A stretch of DNA of 64,000 nucleotides, from the NCBI GenBank assembly GCA_021787365.1, contig JAJYMB010000031.1, positions 56,042 to 120,041 on the forward strand, given 5' to 3'. This document shows positions 1 to 12,021 of this stretch, in pieces. This DNA is from Actinomycetes bacterium (GTDB lineage: Bacteria; Actinomycetota; Acidimicrobiia; Acidimicrobiales; Palsa-688). Under the pieces are notes generated by a model. That model saw only the letters and a list, made by a program, of their open reading frames with translations. It had not been told where the DNA came from and made no database searches. Made by a program: the position numbers and the translations under genes. Within the stretch, counting starts at the first letter, position 1; each line of letters opens with the position of its first letter.

Positions 1-374
1 GAGATGGTGCCGGCACGGTGGAACGTCCCGACGAGCGGCCCGTCGCTGAAGACGAGGGCGGTCAGCGCCGGCCCCGGCACCAGGGGCTCGTGGATGTGCA
101 CGGTGTCGAAACGTTCGTCGCGAAGGGACCTGATCGTGCGGAGGGCCGCCGCAGGATCGGGCGCTATCGGGGCTACGGAACCGTTACCCGCAGCGGGCAC
201 CGAGGCCCCGAGCGGCGTTACCCAGGCGGCGGGGGGCGGCCCGTCGCAGGGGGCCAGGACCCGAGCCTCGACGCCGAGCGCCCGCATTGCCCGCGCGATC
301 CCCATCACCTGCCCCTGCACTCCCCCCGGGATGCTCAAGCTGTAGGGGCAGACCATGCCCACACGAAGGTCCAC
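1..374 (-). CDS. pimA: GT4 glycosyltransferase, PimA-like, partial (3' end outside window)
   Basis: This is the first ~124 codons of a GT-B glycosyltransferase that continues past the window edge. The N-terminus reads VDLRVGMVCPYSLSIPGG, the usual start of phosphatidyl-myo-inositol mannosyltransferase, which adds the first mannose to phosphatidylinositol on the cytoplasmic face of the membrane. The GTG start at 374 lies 6 bp after the stop of the acyltransferase gene, and pgsA lies before that; the same order, pgsA, acyltransferase, pimA, is known from mycobacteria. The sugar donor (GDP-mannose) is inferred from the family. Another GT4 enzyme is possible, since the catalytic half is not visible. 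Confidence 0.8.
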   Translation of the reverse strand, partial: MDLRVGMVCPYSLSIPGGVQGQVMGIARAMRALGVEARVLAPCDGPPPAAWVTPLGASVPAAGNGSVAPIAPDPAAALRTIRSLRDERFDTVHIHEPLVPGPALTALVFSDGPLVGTFHRAGTI

Positions 375-380
375 CGCGTC

Positions 381-1382
381 TCAATGGCTTCCGGGTGACA
401 CCTCGGCGCGCTTGGCCTCCTGCGCCTGTACCTCTCGGGCCTGCCGCCTGCGGGCGCCGGCCGACCCGGCCCAGGTCCTGAAGTTCCGGAGCGGCGGGTC
501 GTCGGGCCAGTTGGGCTGCACGAGGTGCCACTGGGTAGGTGCGTGGCGCACCAGATCCTCGAGCTGCCGGGCGAGCTCCTGGGTGCCGAGGCGCACCCGC
601 TCACGGAACTTTCCCGGCAGGGATCCGAGCTCGAGCGGCGGGCGGAAGACCAGGGTGTGCGACTCGGCCTCGCGGCCGTAGTAGATCGCGGCCGGGACGA
701 GAGGCGCGCCCGAGCGCAGGGCCAGGGTGACGGGGCCGGCGGGCAGCATCAGCTTGGCGCCGAACAGGTCGACCTCGACCCCGCTCGTCTGGCCCACCAA
801 CCGGTCGCAAAGCAAGCAGAGCGCCTCGCCCGAAGCCAGGGCGCTCAGCATCGCCGCCCCGGCACCCTGTCCCACCGGCACGACCTTCATCCCGAGGCGG
901 GAACGGAACTGCACGAACCACTCGAAGACCTCTGGAGGTTCCAGCGGCTCGACGGCCGCTGTAACAGGTACCCCGCCCCGCACCAGGTATATCGCCCCCC
1001 ATTCCCAACCCCCGAGATGAGGCGCCGCAATGATCGCCCCGCGGCCGGCGGCGAGGGCGGCGTCTAGGTGCTCCCGGCCGACCGTGATGATGCCCGCCTC
1101 CACCTCGGCGTCCGAAAGCGTGGGCAAGCGCAGGCTCTCGGCCCAGTAGCGGCCGTAGTTGGCGAACACCTGGCCCACCATCCTGCGTACCTCCCGCTCC
1201 TGGAGCGGCCGTCCCATGGCGCGACCCATGTGGGACGCAACCAGCGCCCGCCGGCCGTCGTAATCGGGTAGAGCAGCTATGGCCCGGCCCACGGCGCGCC
1301 CGAGCGAGCAGGCCAGGTCCCCTGACAACGCCGCTGCGACAGCGGCCGCAGCCTGGTACACGGCGAGCTGCTTGCTCAGCAC
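381..1382 (-). CDS. Phosphatidylinositol mannoside acyltransferase (LpxL/HtrB family)
   Basis: This 333-residue enzyme belongs to the lysophospholipid acyltransferase superfamily. The central HLGGWEWG segment matches the conserved H-x4-E catalytic motif of LpxL/HtrB enzymes. In actinobacteria this position, between pgsA and pimA, is held by the enzyme that acylates mannose of phosphatidylinositol mannosides. The N-terminus is Ala-rich and hydrophobic, which fits membrane attachment. The start is GTG. The last ~35 residues are charged and low in complexity. Function is assigned from motif plus context; substrate is inferred. Confidence 0.85.
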   Translation of the reverse strand: MLSKQLAVYQAAAAVAAALSGDLACSLGRAVGRAIAALPDYDGRRALVASHMGRAMGRPLQEREVRRMVGQVFANYGRYWAESLRLPTLSDAEVEAGIITVGREHLDAALAAGRGAIIAAPHLGGWEWGAIYLVRGGVPVTAAVEPLEPPEVFEWFVQFRSRLGMKVVPVGQGAGAAMLSALASGEALCLLCDRLVGQTSGVEVDLFGAKLMLPAGPVTLALRSGAPLVPAAIYYGREAESHTLVFRPPLELGSLPGKFRERVRLGTQELARQLEDLVRHAPTQWHLVQPNWPDDPPLRNFRTWAGSAGARRRQAREVQAQEAKRAEVSPGSH

Positions 1383-1476
1383 GGACGGGCCTCGTTAGAC
1401 ATTGGCCTGAACGCTACGCGACTCCAGCCGCCCCCGGCAGCACCGGCACTTCCAGGTGCCACTGAGCTGGGCCCTG

Positions 1477-2286
1477 CTAATCCTGGCGGCGGCGGGCGGC
1501 ACGGCGCTCGTGCCAACGCCCCCCGCCCCTGGCTGGCCGCCGCGTGCCGGCGAAGAACCGCGTGCCGGCGGCCGAGCCGGTACCCCGCTGGGGCCGGGCC
1601 CGCCAGGCGGCGTCCTTGCCCGCCAGCTCCTCCCGCCAGGCCCTCCACCGAAGGGCGACGGTGCCCCGCTGCAACGGCACGCGCGCCAGTGGTGCCGGCG
1701 GGGGCGGCTTCCCCGCCTGGCGCCAGACGACCACGAAGCGCTGCGCCGCTGTAATGCAGGAGAGGGCGAAGACGGCGCCCAGAAGCCATAGCATCTCGGC
1801 CGAGAACGCTAGGGAGGCACAGATCACGACGACCCGCTCGCCCCGCTCCATCAGGCCGGCCTTGGCGTCGATGCCGAGGGCGTCAGCCTTGGCACGGATG
1901 TACGACACGAGCTGTGACACCCCGAGCACGGCCAAGGGCACGAGGGCAGCGTGGCCACCGAAGCGGTCTTGGGCGTACCAGGCGATCCCGGCGAGCACGA
2001 CCGTGTCGTTGACCCGGTCGCCCACCGAGTCGAAGAACGCTCCCCGCCGGCTCGTCCGCCCGGCGGCCTTCGCGAGGCTGCCATCGAAGAGGTCCGGAAG
2101 AGCCGAGGCGATGTACACGAGCAGGCCGATCAGCAGATGACCAGTTGCTATGGCCCAGGCGGCCGGTACGGCGAGCAATATACCGGTAGCAGTCAGGTGG
2201 TCGGGGGACAACCCCGTGCGCCGCAAGACCCGGCCGGCGGGTGCCACGGCCCGGTCCACGGCCGTCCGGAAGCGTGCGTCGAACAA
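1477..2286 (-). CDS. pgsA: CDP-alcohol phosphatidyltransferase (PgsA / phosphatidylinositol synthase type)
   Basis: This 269-residue membrane protein carries the CDP-alcohol transferase signature D-x2-DG-x2-A(K)-x8-G-x3-D-x3-D, visible from DLFDGSLAKAAG through GAFFDSVGDRVND. The usual AR pair is AK here. Such enzymes move a phosphatidyl group from CDP-diacylglycerol onto inositol (phosphate) or glycerol phosphate. Its place at the head of a PIM operon favours phosphatidylinositol (phosphate) synthase. The start is TTG, with AGGAG six bases upstream. The final ~70 residues are Arg-rich and not conserved. The gene is transcribed away from the EF-G-like gene across a 254-bp gap. Confidence 0.85.
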   Translation of the reverse strand: MFDARFRTAVDRAVAPAGRVLRRTGLSPDHLTATGILLAVPAAWAIATGHLLIGLLVYIASALPDLFDGSLAKAAGRTSRRGAFFDSVGDRVNDTVVLAGIAWYAQDRFGGHAALVPLAVLGVSQLVSYIRAKADALGIDAKAGLMERGERVVVICASLAFSAEMLWLLGAVFALSCITAAQRFVVVWRQAGKPPPPAPLARVPLQRGTVALRWRAWREELAGKDAAWRARPQRGTGSAAGTRFFAGTRRPARGGGRWHERRAARRRQD

Positions 2287-2540
2287 CTACTGCTCCTATG
2301 AGGGCCTTGTTCCTCGCTCGAAAGCGTACCGTGTTTGCCGCCCAGCCCGGCTGCTAAGCCAACACGGCCCCCCCTACCAGCCCAGCAGTGCCCCCCTCCC
2401 CCCGGGGCTGGGCCCGCAACCCTGCCCGCCCCCAACCCCTCCATGGCCCCTGCCAGCCGGCGCGACCACCAGAGGCAGGGAGTAGCCTGGGGTCGGCCGC
2501 ACCCGGACGGCCGGAAGGGGACAACCTAGGAGGTGCTCGC

Positions 2541-4640
2541 ATGAAGGCCTACTCACCAGCCCAGGTCCGAAACGTTGCCCTGGTGGGCCACGGAGGCTCC
2601 GGCAAGACCACGCTCGCCGAGGCCATGCTGCTCTGCTCGGGAGCGGTCAGCCGGGCTGGGAAGACCGACGACGGGACAGCCGTCCTCGACTTCGAACCGG
2701 AAGAGCACTCTCACCACATGTCGACCTCTCTTGGCCTGGCCGCGCTCGAGTGGCGTGGTTACAAGATCAACGTCTTGGACTGCCCGGGCTACGCCGACTT
2801 CGTCCCCGAGGCGCTCGCCGGTCTCGCGGTCGCCGACATCGCCATCGTCGTCGTGAGCGCGGTCGACGGTGTGGAGGTCCAGACCGAGGTCTTGTGGAGG
2901 GCCGCTGCCGAGCTCGGCATCCCCCGCCTGGTCTTCTTGAACAAGCTCGACCGAGAGCGCTCCGACTTTTCCTCCGCCCTACAACAGGTGCAGAAGGCCT
3001 TCGGCGCCGGCATCGCCCCCCTCGAGCTACCCATAGGCCAGGAGCACAGCTTCTCCGGCGTGGTCGACCTGCTCACCGACACCGCTTTTACCTACGCTCC
3101 CGGTAAGCACACTGCCACCGCCGGCCCGATCCCGGCCGAGATCGCCGAGCGCGAGCACGCCGAGCACGACGCGATGGTGGAGGGCATCGTCGTCGCCGAC
3201 GACGACCTGACCGCCCGCTACCTCGAGGGCGAGGAGATATCGACCGACGAGCTCGCCAAGACGCTCGCCAAAGGCGTGGTCGCGAGCCAGGTCTTCCCGG
3301 TCGTGTGCGGCTCGGGTGCCAGCTTGATCGGGGTGGACCGCCTCCTCGACGCCATCTGCGACGTGGGCCCCTCGCCTCTCGAGCGCCCGCCGGCCCGGGC
3401 CCACGCCCCCGGCAGCGACGAGGTCGTGGAGGTGCCGTGCGACCCGGCTGGTTCCCCGCTCGCCCAGGTGTTCAAGACCGTCGCCGACCCGTACGTGGGG
3501 AAAATCTCCCTCTTCAGGGTCACCTCTGGTACGGTCCGGCCCGACGCCGTGCTCTACAACCCGCGGGGCAAGGCAGAAGAGCGCCTCCACGCCCTCTTCA
3601 CCCTGCGTGGCAAGGAACAGCTCCCTCTCACCGAGATAGCCGCCGGCGACATCGGGGCCGTGGCGAAGCTGGCGTCCACCAACACCACCGACACCCTCAC
3701 GCCGCGCAACATGCCCGTGGAGATCGACCAGGCCGGCGCCGGCTGGCTCGGCGAGCTGTCGGCCCCCGTCCTCTCGGTCGCCATCAGGCCCAAGAGCAAG
3801 GCCGACGAGGACAAGTTGATGACCGCGCTGCACCGCCTCCAGGAAGAGGACCCCTCCCTCAGTGTCCGCCGCGACGACGAGACCCACCAGACCGTGCTCT
3901 CGGGGACGGGCGAGACGCACCTGGCCATCTCCATGGAGCGTCTGGCTCGGAAGTTCGGCGTCGCCGTGGAGACGGAGGACCTGGTCACGCCCTACCGCGA
4001 GACGGTCACTTCCACCGCCGAGGCCGAGGGCAAGTACAAGAAACAGACCGGTGGCCACGGCCAGTTCGGCGTGGCCTCGCTGCGCATCGAGCCGATGGAG
4101 CGGGGGGGCGGCTTCGAGTTCGTGGACAACATCGTGGGCGGCGTCATACCCCGCCAGTACATCCCGGCAGTCCAAAAAGGTGCCGAGGAAGCCCTGGGAG
4201 ACGGAGGTGCCTTCGGCTGGCCCGTCGTGGACGTGAGGGTCACCTGCTTCGACGGCAAGAGCCACCCTGTCGACTCCTCGGAGCTCTCGTTCAAGATGGC
4301 CGGCGCCCTGGCGGTCCGCGAGGCGCTCGCCAAGGCGAGCCCGGTCGTCCTCGAACCGCTCTCACTCCTCGAAGTGACGGTCCCCGACTCCTACCAGGGC
4401 GACGTCCTCGGCGACCTCAACAGCCGCCGCGGCCGGGTCCAGGGAACCGAGACCGCCGGCACCGGTGAGTCGCTGATCACGGCGCTCGTCCCGACGGCTG
4501 AGATCGTGCGGTACGCCATCGACTTGCGCAGCCTGACCGGGGGCCGGGGCCGGTTCAAGGCCCGCCACTCCCACTACGAGGTCATGCCCTCCAACTTCTG
4601 GGACAAGGTACGCCGAGAGCGCGCCGGCACAGAGAAGTAG
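2541..4640 (+). CDS. Elongation factor G-like GTPase (EF-G2 type)
   Basis: This 699-residue translational GTPase shows G1 GHGGSGKTTL near residue 15, G3 DCPGYADF and G4 NKLD, followed by EF-G domains II to V. It stands alone, not next to rpsL, rpsG or tuf as the housekeeping fusA would. It therefore fits the actinobacterial EF-G-like paralog family, whose exact role is unsettled. ATG 2541 is chosen because AGGAGG sits seven bases upstream and MKAYSPAQVRNVALVGHGG is the normal start; the frame is open further upstream but there reads Pro-rich noise. The 3' end faces truB, with a repeat-filled gap between. Confidence 0.88.
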   Translation: MKAYSPAQVRNVALVGHGGSGKTTLAEAMLLCSGAVSRAGKTDDGTAVLDFEPEEHSHHMSTSLGLAALEWRGYKINVLDCPGYADFVPEALAGLAVADIAIVVVSAVDGVEVQTEVLWRAAAELGIPRLVFLNKLDRERSDFSSALQQVQKAFGAGIAPLELPIGQEHSFSGVVDLLTDTAFTYAPGKHTATAGPIPAEIAEREHAEHDAMVEGIVVADDDLTARYLEGEEISTDELAKTLAKGVVASQVFPVVCGSGASLIGVDRLLDAICDVGPSPLERPPARAHAPGSDEVVEVPCDPAGSPLAQVFKTVADPYVGKISLFRVTSGTVRPDAVLYNPRGKAEERLHALFTLRGKEQLPLTEIAAGDIGAVAKLASTNTTDTLTPRNMPVEIDQAGAGWLGELSAPVLSVAIRPKSKADEDKLMTALHRLQEEDPSLSVRRDDETHQTVLSGTGETHLAISMERLARKFGVAVETEDLVTPYRETVTSTAEAEGKYKKQTGGHGQFGVASLRIEPMERGGGFEFVDNIVGGVIPRQYIPAVQKGAEEALGDGGAFGWPVVDVRVTCFDGKSHPVDSSELSFKMAGALAVREALAKASPVVLEPLSLLEVTVPDSYQGDVLGDLNSRRGRVQGTETAGTGESLITALVPTAEIVRYAIDLRSLTGGRGRFKARHSHYEVMPSNFWDKVRRERAGTEK

Positions 4641-4674
4641 GAGATGTAGGCGGCGGCAGCCACTGAGGGGCCGC

Positions 4675-4773
4675 GCCGCGGCACGAACTGTGGGCGCCGG
4701 CAGCTACGAGGGCCCGAGCCGCGGCACGAACTGTGGGCGCCGGCAGCTACGAGGGCCCGCGCCGCGGCACGAA
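4675..4773. repeat. 43-bp tandem direct repeat, just over 2 copies
   Basis: Units begin GCCGCGGCACGAACTG at 4675, 4718 and 4761; the third is cut short. Each full unit contains GCTACGAGGGCC, which also forms the core of the 13-bp array at 40513. The unit length is not a multiple of three, as expected outside a gene. Confidence 0.9.
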
Positions 4774-4877
4774 ACTGACGGATGTAGTTGCGCCAAGGTC
4801 ACATTCGTCAGAATCATGGGTAATTTTTGGCCTTGAAACTGACGGATGTGGCGTTCCCGGATTTGCATCGGCCAGTT
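4772..4877. terminator. Double-hairpin element, copy A (putative bidirectional terminator)
   Basis: Hairpin 1 pairs CTGACGGATGT (4775-4785) with ACATTCGTCAG (4801-4811) across a 15-nt loop. Hairpin 2 repeats ACTGACGGATGTG (from 4838) and pairs imperfectly with CATCGGCCAGTT (4866-4877). Geometry matches copies B and C, but this copy is the most decayed and has no good T-tract on the plus strand. It lies between convergent genes. Confidence 0.65.
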
Positions 4878-4983
4878 CCCGGGCGGGTCTGTGGCCGGGG
4901 CGACCCGCCGGGCGCTCACTGGCGGGGTCGCTCACCACCGGCGGAGCGGCTCATTGGTAGCGCCGCTCACTTTTCCTGGCCGC

Positions 4984-5898
4984 TCACTGGACAAGCACGA
5001 CCGCCGGCTTGGCCTCCTCACCCCCGCGGCGCTCGTACACCGCGAGGAGGTCCCCGCCCTCGCTCAACACGGCCCAGGGGCCGCCACCCCGGGCGCCGGC
5101 AGCCTCCAGGACCTCCCGCGCCAGGACCTTCCCGTGCGCCACCGCGCCCGCCAGCTCACCTCCGACCACCGCCCGTGCCATGCCCGGCAAGGCCCCCGCC
5201 GGCGCCAGCACGTAGCGGGACACGAGCTCTTCCGGACCGGCCTCGAGCGTGCCCAGGCTGACGGCGTCCTCCAAGGAGAAGGGCCCCACCGAGACCCGGC
5301 GCAACCGGCGCAGGTGCGCCCCGCCCCCAAGAAGCGCACCCAGGTCCGCAGCCAGGCTCCGCACGTAGGTGCCCGAGGAACACTCCACATCGATGGCGAG
5401 GACGGGCCCGTTGTCGCCGGCGCCGGCCAACTCGACGTCAAAGCGAGCCACGGTGACGGCCCGGGGTGCCCGCTCCACCTCCACTCCGGCCCGGGCGAGC
5501 TCGTGCAGGCGCCGGCCCCCCACCTTCAAGGCGGAGACCATCGGGGGGACCTGGGTTATCTCGCCCGTCAGCCGGCCGGCGGCAGAGCGAGCTGCTTCCA
5601 CGGTCACACCACGCATGTCCCAGGACTCTGTGACCTCGCCCGAGGCGTCGAGGGTCGTCGTAGCGACACCCAGCACGACTTCGGCCGTGTACCTCTTGGG
5701 TAGACCGGTGAGCCACCTGAGCAACCTCGTCACCTGCCCGAGACCGACAAGTAGGACGCCGGTGGCATCAGGGTCAAGGGTGCCCGCGTGGCCGACCTTG
5801 CGCTGGCCGAAGATCCGCCGGCACCGGTCGACCACGTCGTGACTGGTACACCCGGCTGGCTTGTCCACGACCAGGAGGCCGTCGGTCCGAGGGGCCAC
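4984..5898 (-). CDS. truB: tRNA pseudouridine(55) synthase
   Basis: This 304-residue protein begins DGLLVVDKPAGCTSHDVV and contains GHAGTLDPDATGVL, the TruB active-site block whose Asp attacks the uracil. It isomerises uridine 55 in the T-loop of tRNAs. The start is GTG. It follows rbfA with a 21-bp gap at the end of the nusA-infB-rbfA operon, the usual bacterial location. The C-terminal PUA-like part is present but has short Ala/Gly-rich insertions. Confidence 0.95.
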   Translation of the reverse strand: MAPRTDGLLVVDKPAGCTSHDVVDRCRRIFGQRKVGHAGTLDPDATGVLLVGLGQVTRLLRWLTGLPKRYTAEVVLGVATTTLDASGEVTESWDMRGVTVEAARSAAGRLTGEITQVPPMVSALKVGGRRLHELARAGVEVERAPRAVTVARFDVELAGAGDNGPVLAIDVECSSGTYVRSLAADLGALLGGGAHLRRLRRVSVGPFSLEDAVSLGTLEAGPEELVSRYVLAPAGALPGMARAVVGGELAGAVAHGKVLAREVLEAAGARGGGPWAVLSEGGDLLAVYERRGGEEAKPAVVLVQ

Positions 5899-5919
5899 CG
5901 CTAGATCAGCTCGAACCCG

Positions 5920-6432
5920 CTAGTGGTCGGAACCACCGGGCTGGTCAGGGGCAACCGGCTGGTCAGGGGCAACCGGCTGGTCAGGGGCAACCGGCTGGTC
6001 AGGGGCAACCGGCTGGTCAGGGGCAACCGGCTGGTCAGGGGCAACCGGTGGCACCTCGCCGGCGGTCGCGCTGCCCTTCAAGCCTCGCAGGACCTTCTCG
6101 ACCCTCTCGCCGTACGCAATAACGGGGTCGGCCCCGAACGAGAGCTGCGGCGTGCGCTTCATGCGGACCTGGCGGGCAATGGAAGCCTGGAGGCGCGGTC
6201 GGGCTTCACCGAGGGCCTCGGCCACCGGCGCCGGAAGTGAGTCGAGCAGCACCGTGGCGTGGCGCAGGTCGGGGTCGCATTCGACCGCCGTCACGGTGAC
6301 TAGCTCCAAGCGCTCGTCGGTGCCCGCCTCCGCCTCGATCGCGTCGGCAAGGACTTCGCGCAGGACCTCGTTGACCCTCGCCATGCGCGGGTACCTGGAA
6401 CGCGAGTACTGGGGCAGCCGGTGCCGCGTCAC
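5920..6432 (-). CDS. rbfA: Ribosome-binding factor A with repetitive C-terminal tail
   Basis: RbfA helps mature the 30S subunit and acts in cold adaptation. The KH-like core runs from about residue 10 to 115 (ARVNEVLREVLADAIE, then QLSFGADPVIAYGERVEKVL). GTG 6432 is preferred because it overlaps the DUF503 stop as GTGA and adds Arg-rich residues normal for the family. The 170-residue product ends in six perfect VAPDQP hexapeptides encoded by an 18-bp array, absent from ordinary RbfA. The tail is probably disordered. Confidence 0.92.
   Translation of the reverse strand: MTRHRLPQYSRSRYPRMARVNEVLREVLADAIEAEAGTDERLELVTVTAVECDPDLRHATVLLDSLPAPVAEALGEARPRLQASIARQVRMKRTPQLSFGADPVIAYGERVEKVLRGLKGSATAGEVPPVAPDQPVAPDQPVAPDQPVAPDQPVAPDQPVAPDQPGGSDH
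5943..6050. repeat. 18-bp tandem repeat x6 inside rbfA
   Basis: Six copies of GGTCAGGGGCAACCGGCT start at 5943, 5961, 5979, 5997, 6015 and 6033. On the minus strand they encode VAPDQP. The array ends just before the rbfA stop codon. Confidence 0.97.
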
Positions 6433-6716
6433 GGTCCCCACCAGTGGCGTTCGCAGGAGAGGACCTCCACCTCGGTGAAGGACCAAACGAAGCGCTCCAC
6501 CGAGTCGAGAACGTCATCGACATGGTGCGCCGTCGAAGCGACCGCGGCGAAGGCCAGTTCGCACGCCTGCCAAAGATCCTGCTTGCCCACCTCGGCCGCT
6601 GCCACCCCGAAGCGGTGGCGGCTCCCCTCGAGTATCGGCTTGATAACGGCCCGCTTCTCCTTCAGCGAACGGACCTCGGGTAAGTGCAGCTCCACGGAGA
6701 GCGCGGCGGCGTGCAA
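6429..6716 (-). CDS. DUF503 (YlxP-like) protein
   Basis: This 95-residue protein carries the family signature VELHLPEVRSLKEKRAVIKP near its N-terminus. DUF503 proteins are small ferredoxin-fold proteins often placed between infB and rbfA, as here; some have been linked to ribosome biogenesis. The TTG start at 6716 is the first possible start after an in-frame TGA and gives the normal family N-terminus. Its stop overlaps the rbfA start (GTGA), so the two are probably translationally coupled. Confidence 0.85.
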   Translation of the reverse strand: MHAAALSVELHLPEVRSLKEKRAVIKPILEGSRHRFGVAAAEVGKQDLWQACELAFAAVASTAHHVDDVLDSVERFVWSFTEVEVLSCERHWWGP

Positions 6717-6865
6717 GTGGCCTCAGCTACTTGGGAAAGACTTGCCAGCTGGGCCAGATGGGCGTGACGTACGCCCACCTTGGCTAAGACGTCCAACTGG
6801 CTCGGGATGTGAGAAGGAGAAGGCAGGCATGCGCCGCTCCCATCTGTCCATGGGGCAAGTTTCCC

Positions 6866-10228
<3,363 letters not shown>

Positions 10229-10237
10229 AGTTGTCTT

Positions 10238-10528
10238 TCAGTCCCTTTCTTCACGGCTAGGCCGTGCCGTCGCTTCGAGGAGCGCCTCGATGTCTGCGGG
10301 TGGTACTTTTACACGCAGCGCCCGGGCAAAAGCGCCTCGCTTCTTTGCCATGGCTACACACTCGGGCCGCGCCAGGCCCGTATCACCGAGCTGGCAAAGC
10401 CAAGCGCCACGGCCCGCGCCCTTGCGGTCGAGCACCATCCGGCCGTCTGCGCCTACCACTACGCGGACCAGTGTAGCTGTACCAGCCTTGACCCGGCACC
10501 CGATGCAGGTGCGGGACGGCTCGGCCGT
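10238..10528 (-). CDS. ylxR: YlxR (DUF448) nucleic-acid-binding protein with an apparent non-AUG start
   Basis: YlxR is a small RNA-binding protein encoded between nusA and infB in most bacteria. The diagnostic SRTCIGCR segment, then VLDRKGAGRGAWLC and KKRGAFARALR, are all in frame. No ATG, GTG or TTG lies between the upstream in-frame TAG (10532-10534) and that Cys motif. The only near-cognate codon there is ACG at 10528, and GAAGG lies eight bases upstream of it. A GTG at 10459 would remove the CIGC motif. I therefore call ACG tentatively; a base error at the true start is the alternative. Confidence 0.75.
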   Translation of the reverse strand, partial: TAEPSRTCIGCRVKAGTATLVRVVVGADGRMVLDRKGAGRGAWLCQLGDTGLARPECVAMAKKRGAFARALRVKVPPADIEALLEATARPSREERD

Positions 10529-10638
10529 CGCCTAGCCCTTCGTCCAGGAACGCTCACCCGTCTGCGAGGCCAAGCCCCGCCGGCCATGAGGAACGCGCCC
10601 GTCGAAGGGCGAACGGGCGGGCGTTGCCTGTCGTCGCA

Positions 10639-12021
10639 CTAGTTCGTCCCTTGGTCGCCGCTCGAAGCGCCCACCTCCGGGCCAGCTGGGACCGTCGCCG
10701 CATCTGCAACCACGGCCTCCTCTGCAACCACGGCCTCCTCTTCGGGCACGGCCTCCTCTTCGGGCAAGGGGCCGGGCGGCGCCGTACCGGCATCGGCTGC
10801 ACTGGTCGCCGGCACCCCTCCGGCGCCAGGACCTCCGGCCTGCACATCGCCACCGGTAGTGGCACCTGCTTGCGCCTCGCCGGTGGGCGGCTGCGGCACA
10901 CGCGTCTCGCCGCCCGAGCTCGCCTCCCACTCCTCTGCCGATACCGGTTCGCCCCCGCCGGCGGGTTGCCAGACCATCTCCCCGGACTCGTTTTGCACCC
11001 ACTCGCCTTCGGCCCACTCCTCGGCGGCGTAGGCCTGCTCCTCGGCCAGCTGGGACTCGCTCTTTATGTCGATGCGCCAACCGGTGAGGCGGGCGGCCAG
11101 GCGGGCGTTTTGACCTTCCTTGCCGATGGCGAGGCTGAGCTGGTAGTCGTTGACGATCACGGTGGCCGTCCCCGACTCCTCGTCGAGCTGGACCTCTTTT
11201 ACCTTGGCCGGCTGCAGAGCACGCATTACGAACTCCCTCGGGTCCTCGGAGTAGGGGACGATGTCGACCTTCTCGCCCCGGAGCTCCGTAGTGACCATCC
11301 GGACCCGCGCCCCGCGCGCCCCCACGCAGGCGCCGACCGGGTCGACGTTAGGGTCGTTGGACCACACGGCGATCTTGGTCCGGTGCCCCGGCTCGCGCGC
11401 CACCGCCTTGATCTCCACGATGCCGTTAGCTATCTCGGGCACTTCGAGCTCGAAGAGGCGTTTGATGAGCCCGGGGTGGGTGCGCGACACCACGATCTGG
11501 GGCCCCTTGCTCGTCTTTCTGACCTCCACGATGTAGGCCTTGAGACGGGCGTTGTGCTCGTAGTGCTCGAAGGGCACCTGCTCCGCCTGGGGCAGCAGAG
11601 CCTCGACCTTGCCGAGGTCGAGCAGCGTGTAGCGGTTGTCGCTCTGCTGGATGATGCCCGTGACTATGTCGCCCTCGCGACCTGCGTACTCCTCGTACTT
11701 CTGGTCCCGCTCGGCTTCACGTATGCGCTGGAAGATGACCTGCTTGGCCGTCTGGGCGGCGATGCGCCCGAAGTCCTTGGGCGTGTCGTCCCACTCGCGG
11801 ACGACCGTGCCGTCTTCGTCGAGTTCCTGCGCGTAAACACGGATGTCCCCCGTGTCGGGCTCGATCGTGACCACGGCCTCCTCTGCCGCGCCAGGCATGC
11901 GCTTGTAAGCAGCGACGAGCGCGTTGGCCAGGGCGTCGAGCAGTGTGTCGACGCTTATGCCTTTGTCGGCAGCGACCTGCTGCAAGGCCTCCAAAAACGC
12001 GAGGTTGTCTTTCATAGCCAT
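10639..12021 (-). CDS. nusA: Transcription termination/antitermination factor NusA
   Basis: NusA binds RNA polymerase and nascent RNA and affects pausing, termination and antitermination. The N-terminal domain starts MAMKDNLAFLEALQQVAADK; S1 and two KH domains follow (DPVGACVGARGARVRMV; LAIGKEGQNARLAARLTGW). The 460-residue product has a ~110-residue acidic/Ala-rich tail that includes an 18-bp repeat. The start is ATG 12021 or ATG 12015; both overlap the rimP stop, and 12015 gives an ATGA overlap. Confidence 0.95.
   Translation of the reverse strand: MAMKDNLAFLEALQQVAADKGISVDTLLDALANALVAAYKRMPGAAEEAVVTIEPDTGDIRVYAQELDEDGTVVREWDDTPKDFGRIAAQTAKQVIFQRIREAERDQKYEEYAGREGDIVTGIIQQSDNRYTLLDLGKVEALLPQAEQVPFEHYEHNARLKAYIVEVRKTSKGPQIVVSRTHPGLIKRLFELEVPEIANGIVEIKAVAREPGHRTKIAVWSNDPNVDPVGACVGARGARVRMVTTELRGEKVDIVPYSEDPREFVMRALQPAKVKEVQLDEESGTATVIVNDYQLSLAIGKEGQNARLAARLTGWRIDIKSESQLAEEQAYAAEEWAEGEWVQNESGEMVWQPAGGGEPVSAEEWEASSGGETRVPQPPTGEAQAGATTGGDVQAGGPGAGGVPATSAADAGTAPPGPLPEEEAVPEEEAVVAEEAVVADAATVPAGPEVGASSGDQGTN
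10703..10774. repeat. 18-bp repeats (4 units, two types) in the nusA 3' region
   Basis: Two copies of TCTGCAACCACGGCCTCC (10703, 10721) are followed by two related units starting TCTTCGGGCA (10739, 10757). They encode EEAVVA- and EEEAVP-type acidic hexamers in the NusA tail. Confidence 0.9.

Larger units (their letters stand above)
4641..4983. other. Convergent intergenic region with a tandem repeat and a double hairpin
   Basis: This 343-bp gap between the 3' ends of the EF-G-like gene (+) and truB (-) has no credible gene. It holds a 43-bp direct repeat (4675-4773), then a two-hairpin element (4772-4877), then about 100 bp of GGCGC-rich sequence with the short repeated phrase GCTCACT (around 4914, 4930 and 4983). 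Confidence 0.8.

Noticed and set aside
3027..4265. 412-codon minus-strand open frame opposite the EF-G-like gene
   Set aside because: It is a mirror of EF-G codons and has no start signal.
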